Assembly (NCBI GenBank): GCA_947628695.1
Contig: CANRAV010000002.1
Span: 1 to 64,000, forward strand
From: an uncultured Clostridia bacterium
GTDB lineage: Bacteria > Bacillota > Clostridia > Oscillospirales > CAG-382
Reading direction: 5' to 3'
DNA: 64,000 bases
Positions 8,293 to 17,700 of the stretch are shown here, piece by piece. Under the pieces are notes generated by a model. That model did no database searches. It saw only the letters and a list, made by a program, of their open reading frames with translations, and had not been told where the DNA came from. A program made the translations under genes and the position numbers. Numbering within the stretch: position 1 is the stretch's first letter; the number at the start of each line of letters is the position of its first letter.

Positions 8293-8979
8293 GTGGCAAT
8301 AATGGCAAAATGGCGTGACGAAACGTTCGAGGTCTCGACCAATAAGGTAAACCCCGTCGAAGACCTGAGCTTCAGCTATGAACAGGCTGCCGACAGCAGC
8401 AGCGACGCGGAGGGAACGCCGCAGACAAACGAAAGAGGAATGCAGCTGTTCCCCTTGTCCTGCTCCGTGACGCTGCACTCTGCCGCCGGTACGGACGTTA
8501 GAAAGGAAATAGAGCGCTGGGAGGCGCTTGTAACAAAAACCGGCTATTTTTACCTCGGAGGAAAGAAGCTGGGACCCGTAGTACAGCTCCAAAAGGTCGC
8601 GGTCAGCGGCCTGAAGCTGGACGACCTCGGCCGCATGAGGCTTGCGACCTTAAAGCTTACGTTTAAGGAATGCAGCAGAACCGCCGCGGCGAGCACCGAC
8701 GGAACGGACACCTCTGCGCTGAACGTAGGGGCAAAAACAGAGAGCAAGTCGGAAAAGAAGCCGACAAACACAGAGGCGGCGTCTGCGCCGAAACAGACCA
8801 TATCGGTCGGCTCGACGGTGAAGCCGACGGGAGAGAAATACTGCTCCGGGCAGAAGATACCGGACTGGGTAAAGCAGCGAAGCCACAAGGTTTCTCAAAT
8901 CTCCGGCGAAAAGACGCTTTTGGGGTATCCGGACGGGATAAGCAGCTGGGTCTACACGTCGGAGCTGACGCTGGTATAG
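8293..8979 (+). CDS. Probable baseplate/tail protein (gpU-like N-terminus)
   Basis: A 228-residue protein. Residues about 1-125 form a beta-rich domain (RDETFEVSTNKVNPVEDLSFSYEQ ... FPLSCSVTLHSAAGTDVRKEIERWEALV ... LYLGGKKLGPVVQLQKVAVSG-like) resembling gpU-type tail proteins with the DxRxEIexWxxL pattern. A low-complexity linker (130-165) leads to a C-terminal segment (SVGSTVKPTGEKYCSGQKIPDWVKQRSHKVSQI) resembling a LysM-like or SH3-like hub module. The stop is TAG, and the next gene lies in the same reading frame only 12 bp on. RBS AGGAGG at 8280-8285. Confidence 0.6.
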   Translation: MAIMAKWRDETFEVSTNKVNPVEDLSFSYEQAADSSSDAEGTPQTNERGMQLFPLSCSVTLHSAAGTDVRKEIERWEALVTKTGYFYLGGKKLGPVVQLQKVAVSGLKLDDLGRMRLATLKLTFKECSRTAAASTDGTDTSALNVGAKTESKSEKKPTNTEAASAPKQTISVGSTVKPTGEKYCSGQKIPDWVKQRSHKVSQISGEKTLLGYPDGISSWVYTSELTLV

Positions 8980-8991
8980 GGGGTGGAAAAA

Positions 8992-9276
8992 ATGAAATCG
9001 GCGGGAAACGGAAACCCCGAACAGTGCGCTGTAAACCTGCTTTTGATTACTCGCGGAGAAGTGCCGTATTGCCGCACAAAGGGAAGAGACGCAGCGCTCG
9101 TAGATCGCCCCGCTTCCTCCGCAATGGGGCAGGCGGAAGCCGACGCCGAGTGGCTGCTTGAAACCTTTGAGCCGCGCATGGAGGTTGAAGACGTCGACAT
9201 CGCTGCAACCCTCGCAAGCGCCGGAGAATTTGGCGTCAATGCTGTCATATCCGCCCGGAAGGAGGAGGAACAATGA
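8992..9276 (+). CDS. Baseplate wedge protein, gpW/gp25-like
   Basis: A 94-residue protein in the position of P2 gpW/T4 gp25, directly before gpJ. The pattern (NPEQCAVNLLLITRGEVPYCRTKGRD then an AEWLLETFEPRMEVEDVDI core) fits the wedge/lysozyme-like family. The ATG at 8992 has GGGGG at 8979-8983 as its ribosome site; the GTG at 8983 is in frame but sits inside that site. The TGA overlaps the gpJ ATG (ATGA). Confidence 0.7.
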   Translation: MKSAGNGNPEQCAVNLLLITRGEVPYCRTKGRDAALVDRPASSAMGQAEADAEWLLETFEPRMEVEDVDIAATLASAGEFGVNAVISARKEEEQ

Positions 9277-10400
9277 GCGAACTTGATTTTATAACGACCG
9301 ACAGCGCAGAGATACACGACACGATTATTACAGAGCTTGAGAACGGCGTGGCAGAGCCTCTGTACCCCGGAGACGAGCGCAGGATTTTCGACGAGGCGAT
9401 GGTTCCGCTGTTTGTCTCCCTGTACAGCAGCTGCAACGACGCCTGCCGTCAGAAGATGCTGCGCTACGCACGGGGAGAAGTGCTCGACGCCATCGGCGAA
9501 AACAGGGGGCTTGCGCGAAGCGAGCCGGGGGCCGCAAAGACGACCCTGCGCTTCCGCCTGACCGAGGCGGTCGGTACAAACATCACAATCCCGGCCGGGA
9601 CGCGGGCGACGGGCGACTTTGAGCGCTACTTTGCGACCGACAGAACGGTGGTGCTCGAAGCCGGTCAGACGCACGTCGACGTCACGGCGACGGCGGCGGA
9701 GGGCGGTGTCGATTACAACGACATACCCGCAGGGGCCGTCAACATCATCGTCGACCTGCTGAACTTTGTCGACGGTGTAGAAAACCTTACGACGACGGCC
9801 GGCGGCACAAACGCCGAAAGTGACGAAGCGTTCCGGGAAAGGATCAGGAACGCGACAAACAAAATCACAACCGCAGGCCCGACGGCCTCGTACAAATACT
9901 GGGCAATGCAGGCCGACCCTAACGTTGCGGACGCCGTTGTCGAATCACCGGAACCGTGCCAAATAGTTATCACTCCTATCCTGTACAACGGCGGGATCCC
10001 CGATCAGACGATCCTCGACAAGGTGCTCGCTTCGTGCAATGCAGACGACGTCAGGCCGCTCACGGACAAGGTGAGCGTAAAAGCGCCGCAGACGGAGGAG
10101 TACGACATCGACATTGTCTACTACACGACGCCGGAAAACGAGGCGGACTGCATCAAGGCTGTCGAAGGCGAAGGCGGTGCAATAGAGCAGTACAAGAGCT
10201 GGCAAGGCTCCGCGCTCGACCGCGACATCAACCCCGACTACCTCCGCAAGCTGGTGCTTTCCCCGCAGGGGGCCGCCGCCGGCCTGCCCGGGGCCGACCG
10301 CGTTACGATCAACAAGCCGGAATATACAGAACTCGGCCGGACCACCGTCGCAAAGTTCTCCGGCAACTTGACAGTTGAGCACTTCGTGAAGGAGGGATAA
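9273..10400 (+). CDS. Baseplate protein gpJ
   Basis: A 375-residue protein of the baseplate J family. It shows the N-terminal helix, the central hallmark region (RLTEAVGTNITIPAGTRATGD...YFATDRTVVLEAGQTHVDVTATAAEGGVDYNDIPAGAVN) and the TAGGTNAESDEAFRERIRNA segment that is strongly conserved in gpJ/T4 gp6-like proteins. It assembles the outer baseplate wedge with gpW and gpI. Four-base overlap with the preceding gene. Confidence 0.88.
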   Translation: MSELDFITTDSAEIHDTIITELENGVAEPLYPGDERRIFDEAMVPLFVSLYSSCNDACRQKMLRYARGEVLDAIGENRGLARSEPGAAKTTLRFRLTEAVGTNITIPAGTRATGDFERYFATDRTVVLEAGQTHVDVTATAAEGGVDYNDIPAGAVNIIVDLLNFVDGVENLTTTAGGTNAESDEAFRERIRNATNKITTAGPTASYKYWAMQADPNVADAVVESPEPCQIVITPILYNGGIPDQTILDKVLASCNADDVRPLTDKVSVKAPQTEEYDIDIVYYTTPENEADCIKAVEGEGGAIEQYKSWQGSALDRDINPDYLRKLVLSPQGAAAGLPGADRVTINKPEYTELGRTTVAKFSGNLTVEHFVKEG

Positions 10401-10403
10401 AGG

Positions 10404-11048
10404 ATGGGAATGAAACTTTCAGACGCTGACATCCTCCAGCTGCTCCCCCACTTTATGCGCGATGACGAAGCCGTGAAGGCACTCGCCGCCGCCGTGAACA
10501 GGCTGATCCGAACACCGGGGAGCGAGATATACCGGCTGCGCGAATGGGATCAGATCGACAACCTCACCGAAGACGAGCTTGACGAAGTGGCGTGGGAAAT
10601 GCTTATCGAGTGGTACGACCGCCGCATGGACATAGAGGGCAAGCGGGCGACCGTAAAGGCCGCCGCGCTGCTGAAGGAGAAAGCCGGCACGAAGTGGGCT
10701 GTTGTGGAGGCCGTCAAGGCCGCCTACGGCGTCGACCCCGTTATAACCGAGTGGTTTGACTATGCAGGACAGCCGGGACACTTTCGGGTAAAGCTTGACG
10801 CAAATCAAACCTTCGATTTTGCAAAAATTTTAAAGGCAATCAATTACACAAAGCGGGCAAGCGCACACCTTGACGGCATCGAACTGACGACCGACGAAGC
10901 GCTTGGTCTGTTTTTCGGCTTCGCCACCGTTGTAAGCAAAGAGTATTCAACGGAAATGAGCAGGGACGACTTTACCGCCTTCGACTGGCTCGTGGACGAG
11001 CTGGGCGTTTCTCTGACGGACGAGGGCGACAAGGTCCTGGCTGAATAG
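10404..11048 (+). CDS. Phage tail protein I (gpI-like)
   Basis: A 214-residue protein matching the P2 gpI / phage_tail_I family: an N-terminal LSDADILQLLPHFMRDDEAVKALAAAVNRLI helix, a YDRRMDIEGKRATVKAAALLKEKAGTKWAVVEAVKAAYG core, and a beta C-terminal domain (GHFRVKLDANQTFDF). It links gpJ to the fibre. It starts 3 bp after gpJ. It ends in TAG, followed within 15 codons by another in-frame stop, showing that TAG does act as a stop in this phage. Confidence 0.85.
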   Translation: MGMKLSDADILQLLPHFMRDDEAVKALAAAVNRLIRTPGSEIYRLREWDQIDNLTEDELDEVAWEMLIEWYDRRMDIEGKRATVKAAALLKEKAGTKWAVVEAVKAAYGVDPVITEWFDYAGQPGHFRVKLDANQTFDFAKILKAINYTKRASAHLDGIELTTDEALGLFFGFATVVSKEYSTEMSRDDFTAFDWLVDELGVSLTDEGDKVLAE

Positions 11049-11068
11049 CGAGAAAGGAGCACGAAAGT

Positions 11069-12127
11069 ATGTTTTTTCCGAAATTACAGTTGACGGACTC
11101 AGGCCGCGCACTCATCGTGAAGGCGCTGGCCGGTGAGACGCTGACCTTTACGCGACTGGCGATAGGAGCGGGGGACGCCCCAAGAGACGCCGGAAGCATG
11201 ACAGAGCTCGCCGATGAAGTGATAGGCGTCGGCATAACAGGCATAGAGAAGGGGGACGGCGTCGCAACGCTTGAAGGCAGCTTTGACAACAGCCGAATAG
11301 GTGCCGGATTTTACGCAAAGGAGCTGGGCGTCTTTGCGGACGACCCGGACGACGGCGAAATCCTTTACGCATACTCAAACTCGAACGACTATCCTGCATA
11401 TATCCCGACGGGCAGCTCGACATCGTTCGAACGTGTCACGCTCCGCGTGCTTGTGGCCGTCGGCGACGCCGAAACGGTCGAGGCAAAGATAGGCGAGTTC
11501 GGCGGCTACGCCACAACGGAAGAGCTTGAGGCACACGAAAACGACACCGGCAACCCCCACGAAACAACCGCCGAACAGGTAGGCCTCGGAAATGTGCCCA
11601 ACGTCACGACGGACAATCAGACCCCCACTTTCCCGGCGCTGACGCCGGAACAGGCAAACGACCCGTCAACCATACCTCTGCAGAACATAACAAGCGGGGA
11701 GACGTTAAGCGTCATGTTCGGCAAAATCCGCAACTTTATCACCCGTATGCTGCATCACCTGACGCAGGACAACCCGCACGGCATAACAGCGGAGCTTCTC
11801 GGCGCAAGCAGGGTCTCCCGCGGAAGCTATACAGGCACCGGAAGGTCCGGAGTTGGCACGACCAACAGGATTGATTTTACTTTGAATATGCTGCCGAAGC
11901 TCCTGATTGTTCAGCCAAAAAACGCGGTAAGCGCAAAAAGCGACGGCTTCATGGCGATTCACGGCACCTCGTTGCTTACTATCCGTGACAAGTCGCAAGA
12001 CGATCCGAACTTAGTAGGTACAGTCTCAATATCCTGGGGAGATAAGTACATTTCGTGGTACGCCCAGAACGCTGCGTGTCAGCAGAATGAAAGAGGTCAA
12101 ACGTACTACTACATCCTCGTATTTTAA
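11069..12127 (+). CDS. Phage tail fibre protein (gpH-like N-terminus)
   Basis: A 352-residue fibre protein. The N-terminal about 150 residues (LTDSGRALIVKALAGETLTFTRLAIGAGDAP...) match the phage tail-collar/gpH N-terminal domain that attaches to gpI. Residues 170-200 contain the NDTGNPHETTAEQVGLGNVPN repeat-like motif common in fibre shafts, and a second copy (QDNPHGITAELLGAS) lies near 245. The C-terminal domain (RGSYTGTGRSGVGTTNRIDFTLNMLPKLLIVQP...) resembles a common receptor-binding tip. The C-terminus shows no homology to the DGR template, so this fibre is not a second DGR target. Confidence 0.8.
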   Translation: MFFPKLQLTDSGRALIVKALAGETLTFTRLAIGAGDAPRDAGSMTELADEVIGVGITGIEKGDGVATLEGSFDNSRIGAGFYAKELGVFADDPDDGEILYAYSNSNDYPAYIPTGSSTSFERVTLRVLVAVGDAETVEAKIGEFGGYATTEELEAHENDTGNPHETTAEQVGLGNVPNVTTDNQTPTFPALTPEQANDPSTIPLQNITSGETLSVMFGKIRNFITRMLHHLTQDNPHGITAELLGASRVSRGSYTGTGRSGVGTTNRIDFTLNMLPKLLIVQPKNAVSAKSDGFMAIHGTSLLTIRDKSQDDPNLVGTVSISWGDKYISWYAQNAACQQNERGQTYYYILVF

Positions 12128-12142
12128 GGAGGTTATAAATTC

Positions 12143-14704
12143 ATGGCTTTGCAGAAAATCACAGAGAAAACAACGGTCGCCGAGGTCAAGGACGACGCTC
12201 ATGTGCTAATCACACAGCCGGAGCAGCAGGAAGGCGGAGGCGGCGAGGCCGAGTCTCTCCGCCGTGCACCGGTCGCAGAGATAGCAAAGAAGCTCGGCGA
12301 GGTGCTTAAGCTCGACACGACGTACCTGAAAAGCGGCGACTTTGACGGAATGAAGCCGAACATCGTTAAGAACGTCGAAGCGGCCGAGACGGGCATCCGC
12401 ATCACCTTTTTGGACGACGAAGACGTAGAAATCCCCATCGAGAGCGGCGGGCTTGCCTTCGACTCCGTCACCTACGACCAAGAGAGCGGGTACCTGCATA
12501 TCAAACAGGGCGACGAGGACGTGGTGGACCCGTGCTTCATCGGCACAGGCGGAGGCGGCTCTGCATCCGGAACGGTCGTAAAGTTGGAGAACACCACCGG
12601 CGCTTCCGCTCTCACCGTGGCATACGGCGAAGACCTGAACATCAGCTTCACCTACAACGATTACGACGGCAGCGGAGAGCTGACGAACAGCTCCGGCGCC
12701 CTCGAACTGAGCGTAAACGGCGCGTCCGTCGTGCGGCAAAACATCGAGCAAGGCTCTCACAGCTATAATATTGGCTCGTATCTGACGGAAGGCACGAACA
12801 AGGTAAAGATAAAGGTGACGGACGAAGACGACAACTACGCCACAAAAACGTGGACGGTGACGGCCGTTGCTCTGTCTATCAGCGCGTCCTTCGACGACAC
12901 CGCCATATATGACGGCGACATCCTGTTCCGCTACACCCCCATCGGCAACAACATCGAGAAGAAAATCCACTTTGTTATTGACGAGAGCGAAGTCGCCGCA
13001 GCGACTGTCACCGCATCCAACCGTCAGCAGACGCAGACAATCCCGGCACAGAGCCACGGCTCGCACCGCTTGAAGGTCTACGCCGACGCCACCGTCGAGG
13101 GCGTAACCGTAAAAAGCAACACGCTGGAATACGACATAATCTGCGTCGAGGAGGGCAACCCCACGCCGATCATCGCGTGCAGCTTCACCGGCAAGGCAAA
13201 GCAGTACACGACTGTGTCGATACCCTACATCGTATACACGCCGCAAAGCCTTTACTCAAGCGTCACCCTGGCGGTAGACGGGGAAACGGTGTCTACCCTG
13301 ACTGTCGGGCGCACGCGTCAGATATGGAGCTACAAGCCGGAGACCGACGGCGTCAAGACGCTGACTATCACCACCGGCGAGGTCGAAGAGGTCACCAAGA
13401 CGATAATGCTCACAGTAGACCCCATCGGCATAGACATCGAACCCATAAAGACGGGACTTGTGTTTGACCTGAACCCCACCGGCCATACAAACAGCGACGT
13501 TGACAGAGACACATTCGGCTACACGGACGGCGAAGGCTTAAACCACCCGCTGAACTTTTCCGACAACTTCGACTGGATGAACGGCGGTTTCCGGACGGAC
13601 GCCGACGGAAACACCTATTTCTGCATAAAGTGCGGTACCTACGTCGAGGCGGACTGCTCGCTGTTTGAAGACGACGCCAGGGTAAACGGCAAGGAGCTGA
13701 AGTTTATCTTCCGCGCCGCGAACTGCCGGAACTACGACGCGAAGATACTCTCGTGTATGGCCGACAACATCGGCGTATCTTTGCAGGCGCAGCGCGCGGC
13801 CGTGCGGTCACAGCTGACCGCGATGGAAGTACCGTACTGCGAAGAAAGCCTGATAGAGATGGACGTCAACATAGAGCCGGACAGCGAGGACAAGGCGATG
13901 ATGATTTGGCTGGAGGGCGTTCCCTCGAAGGTCGCCATATACGCCGACAACGACAACTTCGCACAGGACAACCCCGCCATGCTGCGGATAGGCTCCGACG
14001 ACTGCGACGTCCACATCTACCGCGTAAAGGCGTACAGCAACAGCCTCACGCGGATAGAAATCCACGAGAACTGGATGGCGGACGCGCCCTCGGCCGAGGA
14101 AATGCTTGCGCGCTACAACCGCAACAACATCTACGACGCAAGCGGGAACGTCGACATCAACAAGCTGATAGAGGCAAGCCCGGAGCTGCGTGTCATAGTG
14201 ATAGACGCCGACAGAATGACGACCGCCAAATCCGACAAGGTGACGTGCAGCGTCACGCACACCTACAAGGCCGGCGGCGACGCGCACTGCTTCACGGCCA
14301 GCAACGTGACCATGAAGGCACAGGGCACGTCCTCCGCACAGTACGGAGAGGCCGCGCTGAACCTCGACCTCGAATTTGGAAGCGGCTTCGAGTTCGACGA
14401 CGGAGAGCACCGCGACAAATACGCCATGACCGATAACAGCATCGGAGTCAACTACTTCAACGTCAAGCTGAATGTCGCGTCCTCCGAAAACGCCAACAAC
14501 GTGATACTTGCCGACGAGTACAACCAATTTCAGCCCTACAAGAACCCGGCGCGGCAGGAGGATCCGAAAGTGAGGGACACGATCGAGGGGCATCCCTGCG
14601 TCGTATTCTACCACAACACAAGCGGCGACACCGTAAAAGTGGGCGCAATTTCCGTAAAGCCGGGCGAGACCGTTCTCTACGGCTGCGGCGACATGAACAA
14701 CTAG
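12143..14704 (+). CDS. Large phage tail adhesin, N-terminal part up to an in-frame TAG
   Basis: An 853-residue reading frame ending in TAG at 14702-14704; the same frame continues without another stop to 18259. The N-terminal about 170 residues include a short virion-attachment-like helix and linker (EQQEGGGGEAESL). Several Ig-like beta domains follow (about 170-430). Next come a LamG-like region (about 435-655) and a CotH-like segment (MKAQGTSSAQYGEAALNLDLEFGSG, near 730-850). The frame breaks at GDMNN-stop-KKNLEVFGQ inside what reads as one continuous domain. RBS AAGGAGGT at 12126-12133. It could be a nonsense mutation, a readthrough site or an assembly error; the rest of the frame appears under selection. 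Confidence 0.75.
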   Translation: MALQKITEKTTVAEVKDDAHVLITQPEQQEGGGGEAESLRRAPVAEIAKKLGEVLKLDTTYLKSGDFDGMKPNIVKNVEAAETGIRITFLDDEDVEIPIESGGLAFDSVTYDQESGYLHIKQGDEDVVDPCFIGTGGGGSASGTVVKLENTTGASALTVAYGEDLNISFTYNDYDGSGELTNSSGALELSVNGASVVRQNIEQGSHSYNIGSYLTEGTNKVKIKVTDEDDNYATKTWTVTAVALSISASFDDTAIYDGDILFRYTPIGNNIEKKIHFVIDESEVAAATVTASNRQQTQTIPAQSHGSHRLKVYADATVEGVTVKSNTLEYDIICVEEGNPTPIIACSFTGKAKQYTTVSIPYIVYTPQSLYSSVTLAVDGETVSTLTVGRTRQIWSYKPETDGVKTLTITTGEVEEVTKTIMLTVDPIGIDIEPIKTGLVFDLNPTGHTNSDVDRDTFGYTDGEGLNHPLNFSDNFDWMNGGFRTDADGNTYFCIKCGTYVEADCSLFEDDARVNGKELKFIFRAANCRNYDAKILSCMADNIGVSLQAQRAAVRSQLTAMEVPYCEESLIEMDVNIEPDSEDKAMMIWLEGVPSKVAIYADNDNFAQDNPAMLRIGSDDCDVHIYRVKAYSNSLTRIEIHENWMADAPSAEEMLARYNRNNIYDASGNVDINKLIEASPELRVIVIDADRMTTAKSDKVTCSVTHTYKAGGDAHCFTASNVTMKAQGTSSAQYGEAALNLDLEFGSGFEFDDGEHRDKYAMTDNSIGVNYFNVKLNVASSENANNVILADEYNQFQPYKNPARQEDPKVRDTIEGHPCVVFYHNTSGDTVKVGAISVKPGETVLYGCGDMNN

Positions 14705-17700
14705 AAGAAAAACCTCGAAGTGTTCGGCCAAAAGGACAACCCTAAGCAGTGCTGCATAGAGCTGCTGAACAACACCAGCAACATCACCTTGTGGAAGTCC
14801 GACAACTTGAAAGACGAAACCTGGGACGGAGAGGGTGCCTTGGAGTTCCGCTATCCGGACGAACCTACCGACGACATGAAGCAGGCGTTCCAGCGCGTGC
14901 TCTCGTGGGTAGTATCCACAGACCGCACAGCAGCCTCAAATCGGCCGCTGTCGGAAGCGAAAACCTACGGCGGGAAGAAGTACTCGACCGACAACGCGGA
15001 ATACCGTGGGGCAAAATTTGTGGCCGAGCTGGGCGATTATTTTATCAAGGACTCCGTCCTGTTTCATTACCTTTTCACCGAACGGCACGCGATGGTCGAC
15101 AACCGGGCGAAAAACGTCTTCGTCTCGACCGACGACGGCATCCACTGGGACTTTACGAAGGACTACGACAACGACACCGCCGACGGCAACGACAACGAGG
15201 GCGGCCTGACGCTTTCCTACGGCCTGGAGGACACCGACCGCATCGGCACGAAGGACGTGTTCAACGCCGCGTCAAGCGTGCTGTGGTGCAACGTCCGCGA
15301 CCTTATGTACGACGACCTGCGCGCCATGTTCCTGACGCTGGAGTCGCAGGGAGCCTGGCAGGCGGAACGCATACTTGCGAAGTTCGAGGCACACCAAGCG
15401 CCGAGACCGGAGGCGCTGGTCATCGAAGACATGTGGAAGAAGTACATCCGCCCGTACACCGACAACAAAACGCAGGCGTACCTCGAAATGATGTACGGCA
15501 CGAAAAAGGACCAGCGCCGACAGTTTGAGACCTACCAGGAGAAGTACATCGCCTCAAAGTACAGAGGCTCCGCGGCGACCTCGGACACGATAACGTTCCG
15601 CGCATACACCCCGGTCGACTGGGGCGGCGTTGAGCCGAGCGACGAGATAACAATCACGCCGTACGCCGATATGTACATCACGCTGCAGTCCGGCTCCGGC
15701 GTGGTCTCTGTCCGCAGCAAGAGGAACGAGCAGCACACGCTTAAATGCCCTATAGACACGCTGAACGACACCGAAATCTATATCTACACGGCGTCAATGA
15801 TTTCAAGCGTGGGCGACCTCGCGCCGCTGTACATCGGCTACTTTAATATCGCCGCTGCCGTCAAGCTGCGCGAGCTTAAAATCGGCGACGGCACAGAGGG
15901 CTACGCCAACACCAACGCTGCCACCATCGGGCTTGGCAACAACACCCTGCTTGAAAAGCTCGACCTGCAAAACCTGCCGAGCCTGCGGCAGAACCTTGAC
16001 CTTACCAATTGCGACGCACTGCTTGACCTTAAGGCAAAGGGCTCCGGGCTTACCGGCGTGACCTTCTCTCCGGGCGGCAAAATCAAAACGGCGGAGATCC
16101 CGGCCGTAAGTCTGCTTTCGGCTGTCTCGCTTAACGCTTTGGAGTCGCTGGAAATCGCGTCGTATGACGGCCTGCGCACGCTGCGAATGGAAAACTGCCC
16201 GACGCTTGACGCCAAGGACTGGCTTGAGAAGGCGGAAGGCCTCACCCGCGCCCGCATAGTCGGCGTTGACTGGACCTTTGCCGACACCTCCCTGCTTGAC
16301 CGCGTACTCTCTATGGCCGGCCTTGACGAGAACGGCCGCAACACCGAGCAGTCCGTACTCGTCGGAAAAGCCTACGTGCCGTCGATAAAGCAGTCGAAGC
16401 TTGACTCGTACCGCAAGGCCTGGACGGACCTTGAAGTCAAGTACGACTCGCTTATCCTGCAGTATCTCGTATCCTTTGTGGACTGGGACGACACGCCCCT
16501 ATACAGCGAATACGTCGACAGGAACGCAAGCGTCGACGACCCCGTCAAAACCGGCAAGATTGACAAACCGACGAGAGAAAGCTCAGAGTCGACGGTCTAC
16601 ACATACAGCGGCTGGGACAGCCCGCTTACCAACATCATCGAACCGAAGACAATCCGCGCGCAGTACACCGAGACGCCCCGCAAGTATCAGGTGAGATGGC
16701 TCCAGCAGCCCGGCGTCGTGCTTAAAACCATGGAGGCCGAATACGGCACCGAAGCGGTATACGGCGGCGAGGAGCCGAAGAGAACCGACGAGGAGGAGCA
16801 GGCAGTCTACTACCTTTTCAACGGCTGGGACAAGTCTACGGGCCGCATCGTCGGCGACGTCGACGTAAGCGCCGTTTGGTTGAGAGGCGAGCTGCCCGTT
16901 CCCGGTGCGGAGACTTCCGTCCTGTCCGCTGCACAAATCTACGCCATAAAGCAAAGCGCACACCCGGAGGAATACTTCGCCGTCAAAGACCGTGTGACGG
17001 TGCAGTTCGGCTACGACCCGCAATTTTCGAACGTCCCGCACGAGGACCTCGTGGAAGAGCCCACCTACTTCGACGGCAAAAAGACGGTCGAGACGGCGGT
17101 AAAGCCGTTTGAGAACGGGATAGCGGACGCCTGGACGCTTGTGACGGACCTTGAATTTGTAGACTCGGGACAGGCAAACCAAACCCTTGTCTCCTGTTTT
17201 CAAGAGGAAGGTACGATGGGCTTCAAAATCCTCTACAACGGCGGTCCTGCCGTGCTGTACGGAGCCGACGATACGAAGGCCGAACATCTGTTCAAGACCG
17301 GCTCGACTACCTACCGCGAGCTGACGGTGCTCCGGCACGAAGCCGGAAGCCGAAACCTGAAGGTCTACTCCTCCATGCACTACACCGACGCCCTCGGCTA
17401 CGCGGAGCTTGAAAAAGTCGTAGACGCGCAGACGGACGCGCCTATCGTCCTCGGCGCTTTGAAGGGCGGCAACGGCGAGTTCAAGGACTACGCAACCGGC
17501 ACTATCCACAGCTGCCGCTTTTGGAAGTCCGACCTTGGCGACGCGGAGTGCAGAAAGCTTGCCTGCTGGGTGCGCGAGGAGTACGTGTTCGAGACCGGCG
17601 GTTACGGCCAGTACAAGCTTGCCGTGGACGAGGACAAGGACACCTCCGTCGACTTTATCTGCGCCGGCCTGCTGGCAAAAGCTAAGCAGCAGAACACAAC

